NCBI GenBank assembly: GCA_002150815.3
Contig: NDFF03000374.1
Location: 111,383 to 175,382 of the forward strand
DNA length: 64,000 nucleotides
Source of the DNA: Grammothele lineata
Lineage: Eukaryota; Basidiomycota; Agaricomycetes; Polyporales; Polyporaceae
Direction: 5' to 3'
Below, one piece after another: positions 26,680 to 38,669 of this stretch; the first letter of the stretch is position 1; the number at the start of each line of letters is the position of its first letter. Position numbers and translations under genes: made by a program. The notes beneath the pieces were generated by a model that worked only from the letters and a program-made list of their open reading frames with translations, searched no databases and had not been told where the DNA came from.

Positions 26680-29600
26680 TTATACAGCGCCAGCTATCTC
26701 AGGAGGCGCCTCGAACAGATCCTCAAATGCTTCTCGTGATTGTCCGATGACACCAAATGCGTCTTGAAGCGTACGGCCAAGGTAGTCCAATTCTTGTATT
26801 ACCGCCTTCATTGTGAGAGCGTAGGCGAAAAAGAGAAGGTGTCGAGAGCCCTTTACATCGCGATTACGCACGACGTCCAGCTTCCGGATTGCGTCCACCT
26901 AGTGATATATCACATCGTTGTGAGATGTCTGGGGAAGCGCAGCTGGAATGGAAGCAGCTTACCAAACGAAGCCTAGCTTCCTCTGCAGGAGGAAGGTACG
27001 GTGGAAGCGGCGATTTGAGGCGAAAGGCGGCAGCCAACGTCGAGAAGTAAAGGATGACGTTCCCGACCATCTCACGTCGTTGACGGTTCACGGGAATGAT
27101 GAAGTCTCGCCGGACAGTCTGCATAAGAGCGAATGAAGGGTAAGTGTCGCCGTTCCTTTATTCCCGTCGGGTATGACTGACCGTATGCCTGTGGGACAGG
27201 TCCGTCAGCATGTGGAACAGCAGGGAAGCAACTAGCAGGGAAGGAAGGGAAAAAGGTCCGCACCATTCTTCCCGTGAGGTCACACAACGCATGCTGTGCA
27301 ATCTGTCAAGGATCGCCTGTAAGCTCGTCAGGATTGACCTATAGAGGCCGACGGGGAATGGCCCCTTGAGGCGCGGTTCGTGCTGAGTCTGCGCTAGTAG
27401 ACCTTGAAGTTCAATCAACTTGATCTGGAGATGGAGTTCCCTGCAGACGGACTGTTCAAGCAATGCATTACTGGCGATAGTTACGCAATACGTACATGGA
27501 CATGAAGTTTTGGATCGATTGGCTCATGACTGGGTTCATGTGAAGCAGAGGTGATTCTTCGCTAGACGCGTCGTCGTCCGTGATGGCATGCAGATGGAAT
27601 TCCTCGTCTGAAAACGAGTTGAACGCGACCAGGCGTGTATACAACCATCCGATATTGAGGCAAAACCTGGCAACGCAATGATGATCAAGATGTGGTACAT
27701 CTGTGGAGGTAATGAGGAGACGTACTCGCCCAGAGCCCGGCTCAATTCGCGTCGAGCTTCAGCCGGCCACCAGTAACGCGACACAATCGCTGCCCATATG
27801 ACGCCGAGGATAACAGCGATAGCACGGTGAATAGCAATATCGAGGACGGGAACATCCCTCTGACGTATGTTATAGCTGGCAAGTTACGTGAGTGAGTGGG
27901 ATAAACACGAAAAGGACTGTCACTAACCAGTAGAGACATGTCAGATTATAAGTCAACAGGACAAAGCGTGCTGAGGTCGCATACTGCGGTCTCGCTACGA
28001 TATAATAGAAGCAGGGGATGGAGTAGAAGAAGCCGAAAATAGACAGGACGTAGGGGTTCTCTGGGAACGCAGACCAGACCACGAAAGCAGTTACAGCACC
28101 TAACCTAATAATGAAGGCTCAAAACTACGTCGGAGAGCTGCAGTCATGAGTACTCACAGTGTACCAAGTACGCGGTGAACGGCGAGGTAGTTCGTCTGGA
28201 TGTTACGCGATCAGCTTATAAACCGGGTGCTCGCGTGAAAGAAACGCACGGCGCCGATAGTCGGGGAGATCACCACGAAGAACTAGACGTGACGCGAGGG
28301 TCAGAAATAGACCGAACAGAGTACATAAAGAACGCACCGAAATTAGAGCCCATTCACCTCTGTACTCCACGAAGACCGGACGTGTAGATTCGAAGAATGC
28401 AGGCGCAGCAAGCATGGCAGTAGCCATGCCAGCCTTGAATGCGTATTTCATATCCTGCTGCCGCAACCGTGCACCCAATGCCCACAACGACTGCTTGATT
28501 CTCCCGATGTAGGTCAAGTTCTCCCGGCCGGGGGTCTGGATCGTGTTGGGGGCGTGAGGTGTGACCTTTGGGAACGACGCGGCTTTGTGCGGCTTGTGCT
28601 GGCTGAAGAAGTGCGCTGTGGAGCGTTGAATGAATATCAGTGGGACTATGTCATCCTAGAATGCAGGCCTCTTACAGAAGCGTTTTCGCAAGTCCTTGTG
28701 TCGCATGCCACGTCCGAACTGTCTGCCAGGTTGTGTTGACCTGTGCCCACAGCAGAAGAACGACTTGACGTGGCCCCAGAGCCCCCCGCTTGCGGCGTTG
28801 GCACGCTCTATACTACAGATGCGATTCATGGCGTCGACTAGGGAAATGAGCTCACGCGCATACTCCTGGAGGGTGAAAATGAAGCTATCGCTGCCCTCAA
28901 CGCCTGATATACGGTAAAGAAGTTCGGCAAGAAGGACTCACAAGTAGGCGAGGAAGACATTCTCGCTCTCGTCGCCCAAGAGAACTTCATTCTCCGAGCC
29001 GACAGACGCCATGGATGCACGTGAGCCTGACAATGATATGTTCCCGTTGCGGTACATGCGCAGAACAGCGTGATTGGAGGTACTCTCGAACGTAAATAGG
29101 GCGCGTTCAATGTTTTCGGTGATGCTGATGAAATCTGTGGGCTGTATCGAGGCCCGATCAACTTTGTCTCGCGGCTGTATGAAAGCCTCCCGAAGTCGCT
29201 TGAGAGTGGTGATACATGTAGCCTGCCGGAAAACACCGAGTGGTCAAGCACAGATGAGAGTAAGAGAAGAGCACAAGCAAGCGAACCGAAAGCGATTTCA
29301 GCGGAGGGCCCAAGTCGTCCATAAGTTCGCCGAACACGGTCGCAGCTGCCTGAAGCAGAGCCGTTTCCTCGTCCATAACAGGTGTTCCATTGCTCTCGCC
29401 TACCACCCTGCCCTTCCCGTTGTCGAGCTGAGGAGAGGGCGCAGTTAGGTTCTTCAGTATCACTTTGCCTTCCCGATGACCTTTGATGATCTCATGCTGC
29501 AAGCTGATTCCGCTGCGTAAGCCATTCAAGTGCTGTCCCAGACGGTTGAGACTGTCGATCGCGTCCTCGTACGCCTGGCCCGAACTTCCACGCAGCTGTG

Positions 29601-31256
29601 CCTCCTCCCCCGTACGGCCTGGGCCTCCAAAGAGCCGTTCGGACTGGGCCTCGACGAGGCTCTTCTTGAGGGAGGTGAAGGATGACTGGTGGTTCGTAAC
29701 CGCGCGCTGGAGTTTTTCGGGGCTAAAGGCCTGAGATTGCTCCAATAGGAAGGTTTGAGTGACCATGCTAAGAAGGGTGGAGAAGGACTCGAGGGTCTGC
29801 GTCATGTTGTTCTGAAGGTTCTTTGTCGCTCGCTGGGGCCAGAGGAGCAGGCATACCAGGTTGGAGATGGCTGCGCCGACGAGGACGATTAAGGCAACTT
29901 GAAGAAGGGTATCTATGCCGCCCTCTTTGACAACACTATGGGAGATATAAGCGTCCTGTACGTGAGAAACAAGAATTCGGACGGGACGGCTTACACGACA
30001 AAAAGGATAATCGCTGTCATGCTACAGGCTGGACAAGGCATCAATCTATTTGAACTCATGTAGTAAGGCAGACGACGCTGCGAACCTGTGTTGAACGATG
30101 GCTTCGCCATCCAAACTTTCATCCACGCGACAAAGGACATGCCGAGACCGATCATGAGCAGGACAAGGAGATCTGCCAACCATTCATAGCCGGATTGTAG
30201 TTCAAAAAACCAGTACAGGCTCATGCTGGACAGAGAGACAAGAGTGGCAAAGACCAGGCCCATCGAGCAATACAAGTCGGCTTCCACCATTGCCCCCAGG
30301 GTCTTGGCCGGGTTGAAGTAAACGGCGCTGGATAACATTGAACATAAGGAGAGAATCACCGTACTTGGCGAAACTCACATTGTAGCCACCATGTGTCCGG
30401 AGGGGGCGGGCACACGTTCTCCAGGGCCATCGCCAGTAATGTCAGCAATGAAGCCAGAGAGGTAAGGGGAAAAGGTGAAAAGGGAACCGATGAAGTAAGC
30501 TATGCAACACTTGATGATGTTACGGTGCACCGGGGATAGAGAGGGTATATTGGAGCAGGAAAACCACTTGAGCGCAAAAGAGGTCGTGCGAGAAGAAGGG
30601 CGCCGGACATGACCCGATCGCGTCGTAGAGGAACGGTCATCGACAGAACCGGCTGCAGAAGCAGAGTCAGGTGGGGTTGAGAAGGGGTTCACGAGGCTGG
30701 GCGAAGCAGGGTATTGGGGTTCAGAAGAGTCGTGCACGCGGTAGTCGGGAGGGAGGTGATCGAAATAAGAAGTATCATTGTCTGAGGCGGGCTGAGGGGA
30801 GGTGAAGAGAGAGTGGATACCGGTGCGCCGGGGTAGGGAGGAAGCAGGGCTCGGACGGGGGGTGTCCTCGTTGATGAGCTGAGCAAATACAGACCACTCG
30901 CGGTCGAACTCGTCGGGGCGTGGCGGCCGATGGGGACGGCGGGAGTTACGGATGAAGGATGAGGCAAGTTCTTGAACGCGGGAGACGGTGTCAGCACGTC
31001 GCTGGGTGAAGGATGTCGATGTCGAGAGGCTGCGACGGAATGATGGCTTGTTCAGGGTCGAAGGGAGATTAGAAGAAGAAGCGGAGAGGGCGGTGTGGGG
31101 GTGGAAGTGGACGACAGACTGAGAGGAACGGGTGGGGATGAGTTGGTCGGGAGAGCCTACGAAATGGCCGAGGCCGTCGTCGAGGAGAGGCTGGCGGGTG
31201 CGGCCTGCGTCCGGAGTGGGGATTGGAGAAGCGCGAGCGGAAGAAAGGGAGTCCAT
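26680..31256 (-). CDS. ArAE/Bre4-like multi-spanning membrane transporter
   Basis: Large membrane protein of the fungal DUF2421/aromatic acid exporter-like family that includes yeast Bre4 (brefeldin A sensitivity). I resolved 16 exons whose phases all agree: 31256-30379, 30327-30086, 30028-29997, 29955-29287, 29222-28942, 28884-28676, 28615-28338, 28282-28250, 28195-28158, 28104-27928, 27875-27726, 27666-27496, 27440-27264, 27188-27182 (7-nt microexon), 27118-26963, 26898-26680; total 1238 residues. Residues 1-260 are polar and disordered. A first membrane block follows (HRNIIKCCIAYFIGSLFTFSPYL onward), then a cytosolic domain, then a second block (FFVVISPTIGA, LLGAVTAFVVWSAFPENPYV). The C-terminal domain reads RREMVGNVILYFSTLAAAFRL and LLFFAYALTMKAVIQELDYLG. 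Substrate is unknown; membrane location (ER or plasma membrane) is inferred. An upstream in-frame ATG was rejected as less likely. Confidence 0.9.
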
Positions 31257-31908
31257 GGCCGCAAGACCGGCGCAGCGAGAGGACGAAGCCAAGAGGCAAG
31301 GCGCACTTCCGTCGCACCAGTCGAGTCGCGAGTCGCAGGGCGCGAGTCGGGCGCGCGTCGCGGACGTCATGGGACAGCACGTGCGAGTCACATGACCGAC
31401 TTCCCCGACCTCGCCGCTGCTCGCGACTCGCTGGACTCGGAAGTACTAATACTGGCAGTGGAGATCGCACAAGAGATGTTGATCTCGCTCTGATCTCGAG
31501 CGTGGCTAGAAATGTTGCTTACGCCGCTTAGCCTTTGCTTAGCCTTGTCTCCCGCCTCTCGTCCCCCGCACGCTGGGTTTAACCGCGACGGCCTCTGCCC
31601 AAGCAATCCTCCAAACCGAATATCCGCTGCGAGGCCGTCGCTCGTCAGCACTCTCGTCTCCGCCCCCACATGATCGCCCTCTTGCGTCACCCGAAGCCCG
31701 CCCGCCCAGGCCTGTTCGGTCTTCCCGCGCAGGATCACAGATGTCGCCGAAACCTCGATGGTTTCGATGCTGCCCCCCGCATGCCATTCAAATATGTATA
31801 TAACAGCTCCCCCGGGCCCATCTCCTTCGCCCGCCCTCTCCTCTCTTCCTTTCCCTCCTCTTTCCTCTTCTCCTGCTCTTCTCCTTCCCCCACGACCGAC
31901 GTCCAGCC
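31257..31908 (+). promoter_or_regulatory. Divergent promoter region with TATA box (31797-31803)
   Basis: 652 nt between the divergently transcribed membrane transporter and chitinase genes. TATATAA at 31797-31803 lies 106 nt before the chitinase ATG and is followed by a strongly pyrimidine-rich leader (about 31830-31890). These two features support a core promoter for the chitinase. The transporter side is GC-rich with no clear TATA box. Confidence 0.55.
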
Positions 31909-33435
31909 ATGCGCTCGCTCCTCTCCTTCGCTCTCCTTGCCCTTCTCCCTTGGTCACAAGCCAAGTCCCGCCACTCCTTGAAGAAGCGCTCCTGCCCGGC
32001 CAAGAATTCTACCTCCCCCGCCTCCCCTGCTGCCAACTCCTCTGTCGTCTCCGCAGCCTGGTACGCTGGCTGGCATTCCGACGACTTCCCCCTCGACGTC
32101 GTCAGCTGGGACAAGTACACTCACCTCACCTACTCCTTCGCGTGAGCGCTCCGAGGCTCCTTCCTCCGTTCCGCTCCCAATGAATTCATCTCTCTCCCGT
32201 CCAGTGTCACGACCCCCGACGTCAACACCGTCTCCCTCGACGGTTCCAACGGCGACCTCCTTCCCACCTTCGTCCAGACCGCCCATGACAACGTATGTCT
32301 TTCGTCTCTCATCTTCCCGATCATCTTTCGATCCCGTTTTCGATCCCGTCTCGCAGGGCGTCAAGGCTCTCGTTTCCGTCGGTGGCTGGACCGGCTCTCT
32401 CTACTATTCAACCGCCGTAGCCACCCAGGAGAACCGCACAGCCTTTGTAAAGACGATTTCCGACTTTGCTTCCAAGTATAACTTGGATGGCATCGACTTC
32501 GAGTGCGCCCCTTCACTTTTCGTATCCCGTACGCCTGCTTATACTGTCTGTCCCAGCTGGGAATACCCCGGCACGCAGGGCATTGGCTGCAACGCCATCA
32601 ACCCCGACGACACCACCAACTTCCTCGCCTTCCTCAAAGAGCTTCGCGCGGATTCCGTCGGCAAGAACCTCATCCTCACCGCCGCTACCTCCATCTTCCC
32701 TTGGGTCGGCCCTGACGGTGACCGTCTCTCAGACGTCTCCGGTTTTGCCGACGTTCTCGACTGGATCGCCATCATGAACTACGACATCTGGGGCTCTTGG
32801 AGTTCTGCCGTTGGCCCCAACGCTCCCTTGAACGATACCTGCGCCTCGCCCGACAATCAGCAAGGCAGCGCCGTCAGTGCCGTCGAGCAGTGGTCTGCTG
32901 CTGGCATGCCAGCCGACAAGATCGTCCTAGGTGTGGCGTCTTACGGTCACTCTTTCTCGGTCGCCAAGACGGATGCCATCTCCTCCGGCGGTCAGATCCT
33001 GGCCTACCCCGCCTTTGACGCTAACAACCAGCCCGTTGGCGACAAATGGGATGACGGTGCCGGAACCGACGAATGTGGCGCTACCACCGGTCCTGGCGGC
33101 AACTTCGACTTCTGGGGCCTCATCGACGCTGGCTTCCTTATGGCGAATGGCACTTCCGCACCCGGAATCGATTACCGCTTCGACGACTGCAGCCAGACGG
33201 TGAGTCCCGCCGGCTCACGAGACTGTTAGAACTTTCTGACGAAGGTACTAACCAGGCATACGTTTACAATGAGACGAGCAACGTCATGGTTTCGTTCGAC
33301 GACGCCCGTGCGTTTACGGCGAAGGGCTCGTTCATCAAGTCCGAGGGTCTTCGCGGTTTCGCCATGTGGGAAGCCGGAGGTGACTCTAAGGACATCCTCC
33401 TCGACTCCATCCGCGCTGCCTCTGGTGCAGCATGA
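31909..33435 (+). CDS. Secreted GH18 chitinase
   Basis: Glycoside hydrolase family 18 endochitinase, hydrolysing beta-1,4 links in chitin, likely in wall remodelling, autolysis or nutrition. Exons 31909-32141, 32205-32292, 32357-32502, 32557-33199 and 33256-33435 give 429 residues. A signal peptide covers about 1-18 (LLSFALLALLPWSQA), followed by a KKR dibasic site. The TIM-barrel motif SxGG is present as VSVGGW. The catalytic DxxDxDxE reads DGIDFDWE at 151-158, with acid Glu158 created by splicing of exons 3 and 4. MNYD, the GH18 substrate-assisting motif, and the C-terminal FAMWEAGGD are also present. No chitin-binding module is visible. Several N-x-S/T sites suggest N-glycosylation. Confidence 0.95.
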
Positions 33436-36400
33436 AGCGTGCAAAGGTAATACGTATCCCGTTCGATTTGATCATTGAGGTTGGGTCCCTGGTCTAGGAT
33501 ACCAGCTATGTCCTCGCTCTCTTGGGGCTGTCCACAGGTGGTTCGGTCATGTTCTCTCCCAGTATACACGTCGTGTTCGAATTCGTATGATATTGAGCAT
33601 TATTGATATTGCCAGTCAGCTAATTGCGGACGACGGCTACGAGCGATGTGCGCACCTACGAGCAGTGGGGTCCAAATTGCGGCTTGCGACAGTCTGCGCC
33701 GGCAAGACAGAGACAGACACGCACCAGTGTCAGATGTAAGATAGTACGGATTGGAAGCGATCCTCTCGCTTGTGGCTGGTGGAGCATTACAGGCGTACCG
33801 CCACCCGTACGAGCATCGGAGAGGGGGAGCAGACTCGGACATGATCTGAGGACGGCTGTGCTGGTTGACGCTCCCCGACATCGTGGCAGCGGAGATGTTG
33901 ATGCATCGACGTCGGCGACTTAAGCCCGGTTTCCCACTTCTATCCATCTCCCACTTTAGCCGCGCATCACCGCCCTGTCTGCGAGTCCGGAACGCCGGCA
34001 TCGGCGCCGCGTCGCGTGGATCTGTCAAGCCACTGAAGCCTGTTTTCGTGCGCGTCCGATGGGCAGAAGGCTCAGCCGCCCGCGAGATCATCCCAAACTT
34101 GTGCTAACGCACCGACACAGGATACAGTCCACATGGCGCATCACCAAAAGTCGCAAATATTCAGTTACAGAGGCCGGCCGGGAACATGTCAGAAAAGACG
34201 ACCGATGCTCATACGTCCGTCCGGTTACCGTAAGTACGTATTCAGAGGCGCGCAACTTGTGAAGGCATCGGCGTGGATAGCGAGCGGTAGAAGTTAGGCA
34301 GGGCGCTCGAGACGGCTTCGTCTATGCAGTGAACAAGCGCGTGTATACCGTGCTCCGTAAGTAGGCACCCGTGCTGGGACCTGGGACCGTGTCTGGAGGT
34401 GGCTGGGCAACAGGAGATCGCTTCGCCTGCGGTCAAAGTCAACGACCGGATTCGCGCAGGTGCAGCCCGGGGAACTGGGGTGTGCCTGGCCCCTGGCAGG
34501 TCGCGGATTAATGCTCGGTCGCGGAACAAGCAACCTGAGCCGTGCGTCGCGCCGCGGCGCAGTGGGCCTGATCTTCATCATGGACGTGCCGGCGGCAGGG
34601 GGGACTGAGCATGTGGAAGTCACGGACCCGGAGATTGGGAGGAGTGGGAGAACATGCGGCGCATTGCAGGTCGATCGGACGAAGTGATCCTCGTACCGAG
34701 ATGAACCGCTCGACTGAATCGAACAGTGAGCAGTAAGCAAGTCAATAGCTATGGCCGGTGGAAAGTGTTTTGCATATCAGTATGCGACAAGCCGTGAACA
34801 CCGCAGCTTGAAAGGAAGTTCGACACCCACCTGACAAGTACGCCGGCCGCCCAATGACGGAGTGCGACCTCGGCAGGACGAGAATTTTCAGGGCTATGAG
34901 CTTCGAGTTACGACAACATCCGATGTAAGTTTGGGCACCTCATGAAAGACAGGAAACCCTCGAGGGAATGAGTGCTGCGGTTGCGCAGATCCTCATACAT
35001 ACTACGTGCGCGTTGATAATGCGAGGTCCGGCTGCCTCAAGGCAAAAACCTCCGAGGCGACTCCAGGCTTCGGAGAATGACCAACGAGCCAATACGCCTT
35101 CCCTTCGAGAGCCATCCGGCGGTCGAAGGATGAAGAAATAAGATCGCAGTTGACATGTGGTTCGGCGATACGCCCATGCATGGACTGCGAGCATTCAGTC
35201 GAGAAGAGAAGAGCGGTTTCTACAGCTGCGCATACTAAGGTTATCCCATTGTACTTGCACAGGAAGTCGGGCGTCAGCGAGGCAATGCGCGGACGACTTG
35301 CCATTGGTCACGAGGCGCGGTTTTCTCATGATGAGGAAGCCACCGTGTCGCGGACGTCAGGCAGGCGAGGAAGAGCATGTGGACAGCAGACGAGAGACAC
35401 CGCTCTTCAGCCCAGCATTGAAACGTTTCCTCTTGCAAATTAGGAGGACCATGGAATAGAACCTTGAGCGGCAGGATTGCGAAGATTGGAGAGCGAGCGG
35501 ATATCAAATCACCGGAAAGCCGACACGAAAATGCTGGGGCAGACTCCGTTGGCGTGGCCATAATCTGCAGGCCGGAACGAGTCAATGACGTGCCAGTCCA
35601 GAAAGACGACAAGATGAGTTGAATAAACCTGGGCAGAACCAGGTTGCGCCATTTAAGACGCCCTTGCGTACAGAAGAGTTCTGGACTATAGCCTTAGGCG
35701 ATAACGCTGCTAGTCGGAGCTGTTATTCGGGGAGGGGGGATTGCTGGGACTCCTGAGGTAGTAGTCGAGTACAGCAAGGGAGGAGTAATTGTGTTTCGCG
35801 CAAAGATGCGTCCATCAAGCATCGCATCGGTCAACGATTATACCTGATCTACGGTGCGCATCACCATTTGCCCGAACCGGAGGCTGAGGAGGACAGTCAA
35901 GATGTCGAGGTTTACGCAGGTGACAGAACGGCTCACTGCCTTGGATGGGCAGTGTCGGGCGCTACGTTCCGGCCCGTCCTGCCGTCTCAACCCCGATCAG
36001 ATCGCCAGGAGTCCCAGGACCATCGCCTGCGGCTCCGGGGAATACGAGCGCTTACACCTCAATGGAACTGACATTGCCGCCTTCTTCATTCCCTTCTTCG
36101 CAGCTAGTTCTGGCTCGACTTTTGATTTGCCGCAAGGCTACCGCTCAGACTGGAGAAGTGTTAACATCTTCCACCGTAATCCTCAAATACTAGTCGCTTC
36201 TGCTAACCGTGACGGTCGTGCTTTGTGGACTTCGGGCCCCATTGGACGAGTGGGCATTCACCTCAAAAGCTGTCGTGGTATGTTTCTCGTATTCACGAGT
36301 GGTTTCTACGGATTGCTGGTACAGTTTACAGTTGTATGACGTAGTAGAAAATGCGATGGTCCGCTACAGCCTTTCGGAGCTTTCCGCCACGGAGGACAAC

Positions 36401-38669
36401 GCTATGCTAGCGCTTGAACTATTCCGCGCACGGGTTTCTGTCGCCGTGTGGTCGTCCTCTTTGACGTATTGAGTAGAGCGGATGTACTTGAGTCGTTCGC
36501 TTCTTTGCCATAATCCATGATGGGTCGCCACGTCTGCGGTACGTGATGCTCCATCTCGTCAGTGTTTTTATTGATAGTCTCGTTCCGGGGCTACTAGTGG
36601 ACTTACCAGACAATGATAACTACAGCATAGGGTGCAGATACTCGTCGCTCGAGTGTAATGTCAAGCAGCTCGGCCCGAAAGGTAGGCGCATAAAGCGCAT
36701 AGGGTTCGCAATGCTATCAATAATTTACGACTTAGTTCCCAGGTTGCGGTAAGTACATATAATACGTTCTAACAGACCGCAGGTAGTGTCGCCCTACATC
36801 GATGCATCTACAGGGGCGCCTCGGGTGGAACATTGGCATACCTGGCTTGCATTGCTGAATTTTTCTGGTGTGCATGCACTCGACATCGATGTGGTACTGC
36901 GAATATCCGTGGGCAGCCGACACAGGATTTGTCATCCTCAAAAGAAACAGCAATGAATCTCGGGTGCGAGGGGAGGACTATCCTTTCTCCGCTGGCCACA
37001 TGCCTGGCTCCGGCCGCGCGATCGGGACTGGACGATCGTTGACACGCCACCTTCCAGCGAAGAAGTTCCTGAGAGGGGTAGAAGGATCTACCTCGCATTA
37101 CGAGGAGGAGACGATGCGATCTGAGATGGGTAGATCGGCGGCAAAAAGCGGTGGGCATGAGCAGCGTGTGCAGCAGGTGTTTCAGGCCATAGGTCCTGGA
37201 TACGAATGCACGACGGCTGTCTCGAAAGGGGAGTCAAGGCAGCCTGAGGCGTTGACGCCGGACATGCCGATGGCCACACACGGGTGTGATTATCTGAGTG
37301 ATGGGTCATGATTGTGCCGAGTGCTCCTCGCCGAGGCCGGGAAATAAGCGAAATGTCGATTCACCGCGTGGACGTGGGTGGACATGTGGGGCTAGTAATA
37401 GGCGAAAGAAGCCTACGGCATTGATAATTGGTTGGGCTTACGAGGCTAACGCGCCGGGGGTCTACCGAAAAGAGAATTGGGGAGGTAGAACGCGCGAGGG
37501 TGAAACGGAGTGTGTGTTGCGGAATGTAAGAGGAGGGGGGATGGGGAATGGAACACGCGTCAATGAGAGTGAGCACAGCCTCAGCTTGGATAGAAGAACT
37601 CGGACAAGGTTTGAGTTACGTGAGTTTGCGGGGAGGACGAGCAGGCACTGGACAGGCACGGAGTGGCCAGACACGACTGAGCGCCCTGTGGATGGGTACG
37701 GGGCGTTACGGATGGTCTGAGAACAGACGAGAACGGGAATGCGAATCCCGAGAGGATCGCGGAAATGGAGGCTCTGCTGAGTTAAGCGCGCGGGCGAAGA
37801 CGGGCCGGCAGGCGGGCCGGGACGGAGGAGATGAAGATTGAGTTTCTACGGACGATCGGCGAGGGCGGGCAGTCAGGGGACGGTCGTAGTGAGGAGGAGG
37901 GGCGGGGGGCGGGAGCGGGAGAGAAACTTTGGGCGGGGGAAGGAGCGGAGAGGAGGAGGCTGGGGAACGGAGGGACGGGAGGCGGACTGGCGGGGATGGA
38001 TGGCCGGAGTGAGACTGGTGATGGAGAGCTGGCGGCGGCTCTAACGGCGGCCGCTTGGGCCGGGGTTAGAGCCGGGAGAGGCGCGGTGGACCGCTTCTCG
38101 GACGCGTCTGGGATGGACTGGGGTGGCTGACGGCTGGCGTGTCGACGCGGGCGGGGGGTGGCGGAGAGGGGGAGGACTGGGTGGTGCCGCGGCTGGCGCT
38201 GTGGCCGGCGGCGGGGGCGCTGGAGGAGGTTCTGGGACGGTTCTGCGACGCGAGTCGGGTAGGCGAGCGCTGTGCTCTGGCGGGGAGAGCCCGATTGGCG
38301 CCGAGAGACGATGGCTGGCGGAAGCGAGGGCAAGATGCGAAGGGAGATGCGAGGCAAGATGCGAGACCGGCCCAGCGCGGCTCTGCGCGGCTCTGACTCT
38401 CTCTCCTCTCGACGCGCTACTTAATCCCAATGCCTCCGTCCCGCCCTCCCGTCTGCCGGTCCTTTTTCCTTCCCCCTTTCCGTCCCCCTCCCCTCCTCCT
38501 CTTCCTCTTCGCCAACGGGTCCCGGGCCTCAAGCGTCCCAGCTCGTCCCGACGCCTCGACTCCCCGCCCCGCCCCCTGGCCCCTTTGCTTTCCCGCCTCC
38601 GCAGCACGCGTAGCGCACCGCTCCCCGCGCATCCCTTTCCCTTGACCTTTCTATCCTACTATTTTTGTA
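33436..38669. other. Long region without a supported gene
   Basis: About 5.2 kb. Many short frames occur on both strands (for example 35854-36339 plus, 36868-37311 plus, 35274-35612 minus), but none shows a known motif, and I could not build a consistent exon chain. The last 1.2 kb before 38669 is purine-rich on plus and then pyrimidine-rich (38400-38660), which fits the promoter and leader of the downstream regulator. Degenerate gene relics are possible but unproven. Confidence 0.4.

Noticed and set aside
31257..31391. Upstream ATG at 31391 as start of the ArAE-like protein
   Set aside because: It would add a Cys/Arg-rich segment without family character and lie far into the divergent promoter; MDSLSS at 31256 is more plausible.
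35854..36472. Possible spliced gene on the plus strand
   Set aside because: Frames look somewhat protein-like, but I could not join them with splice sites or identify a family.
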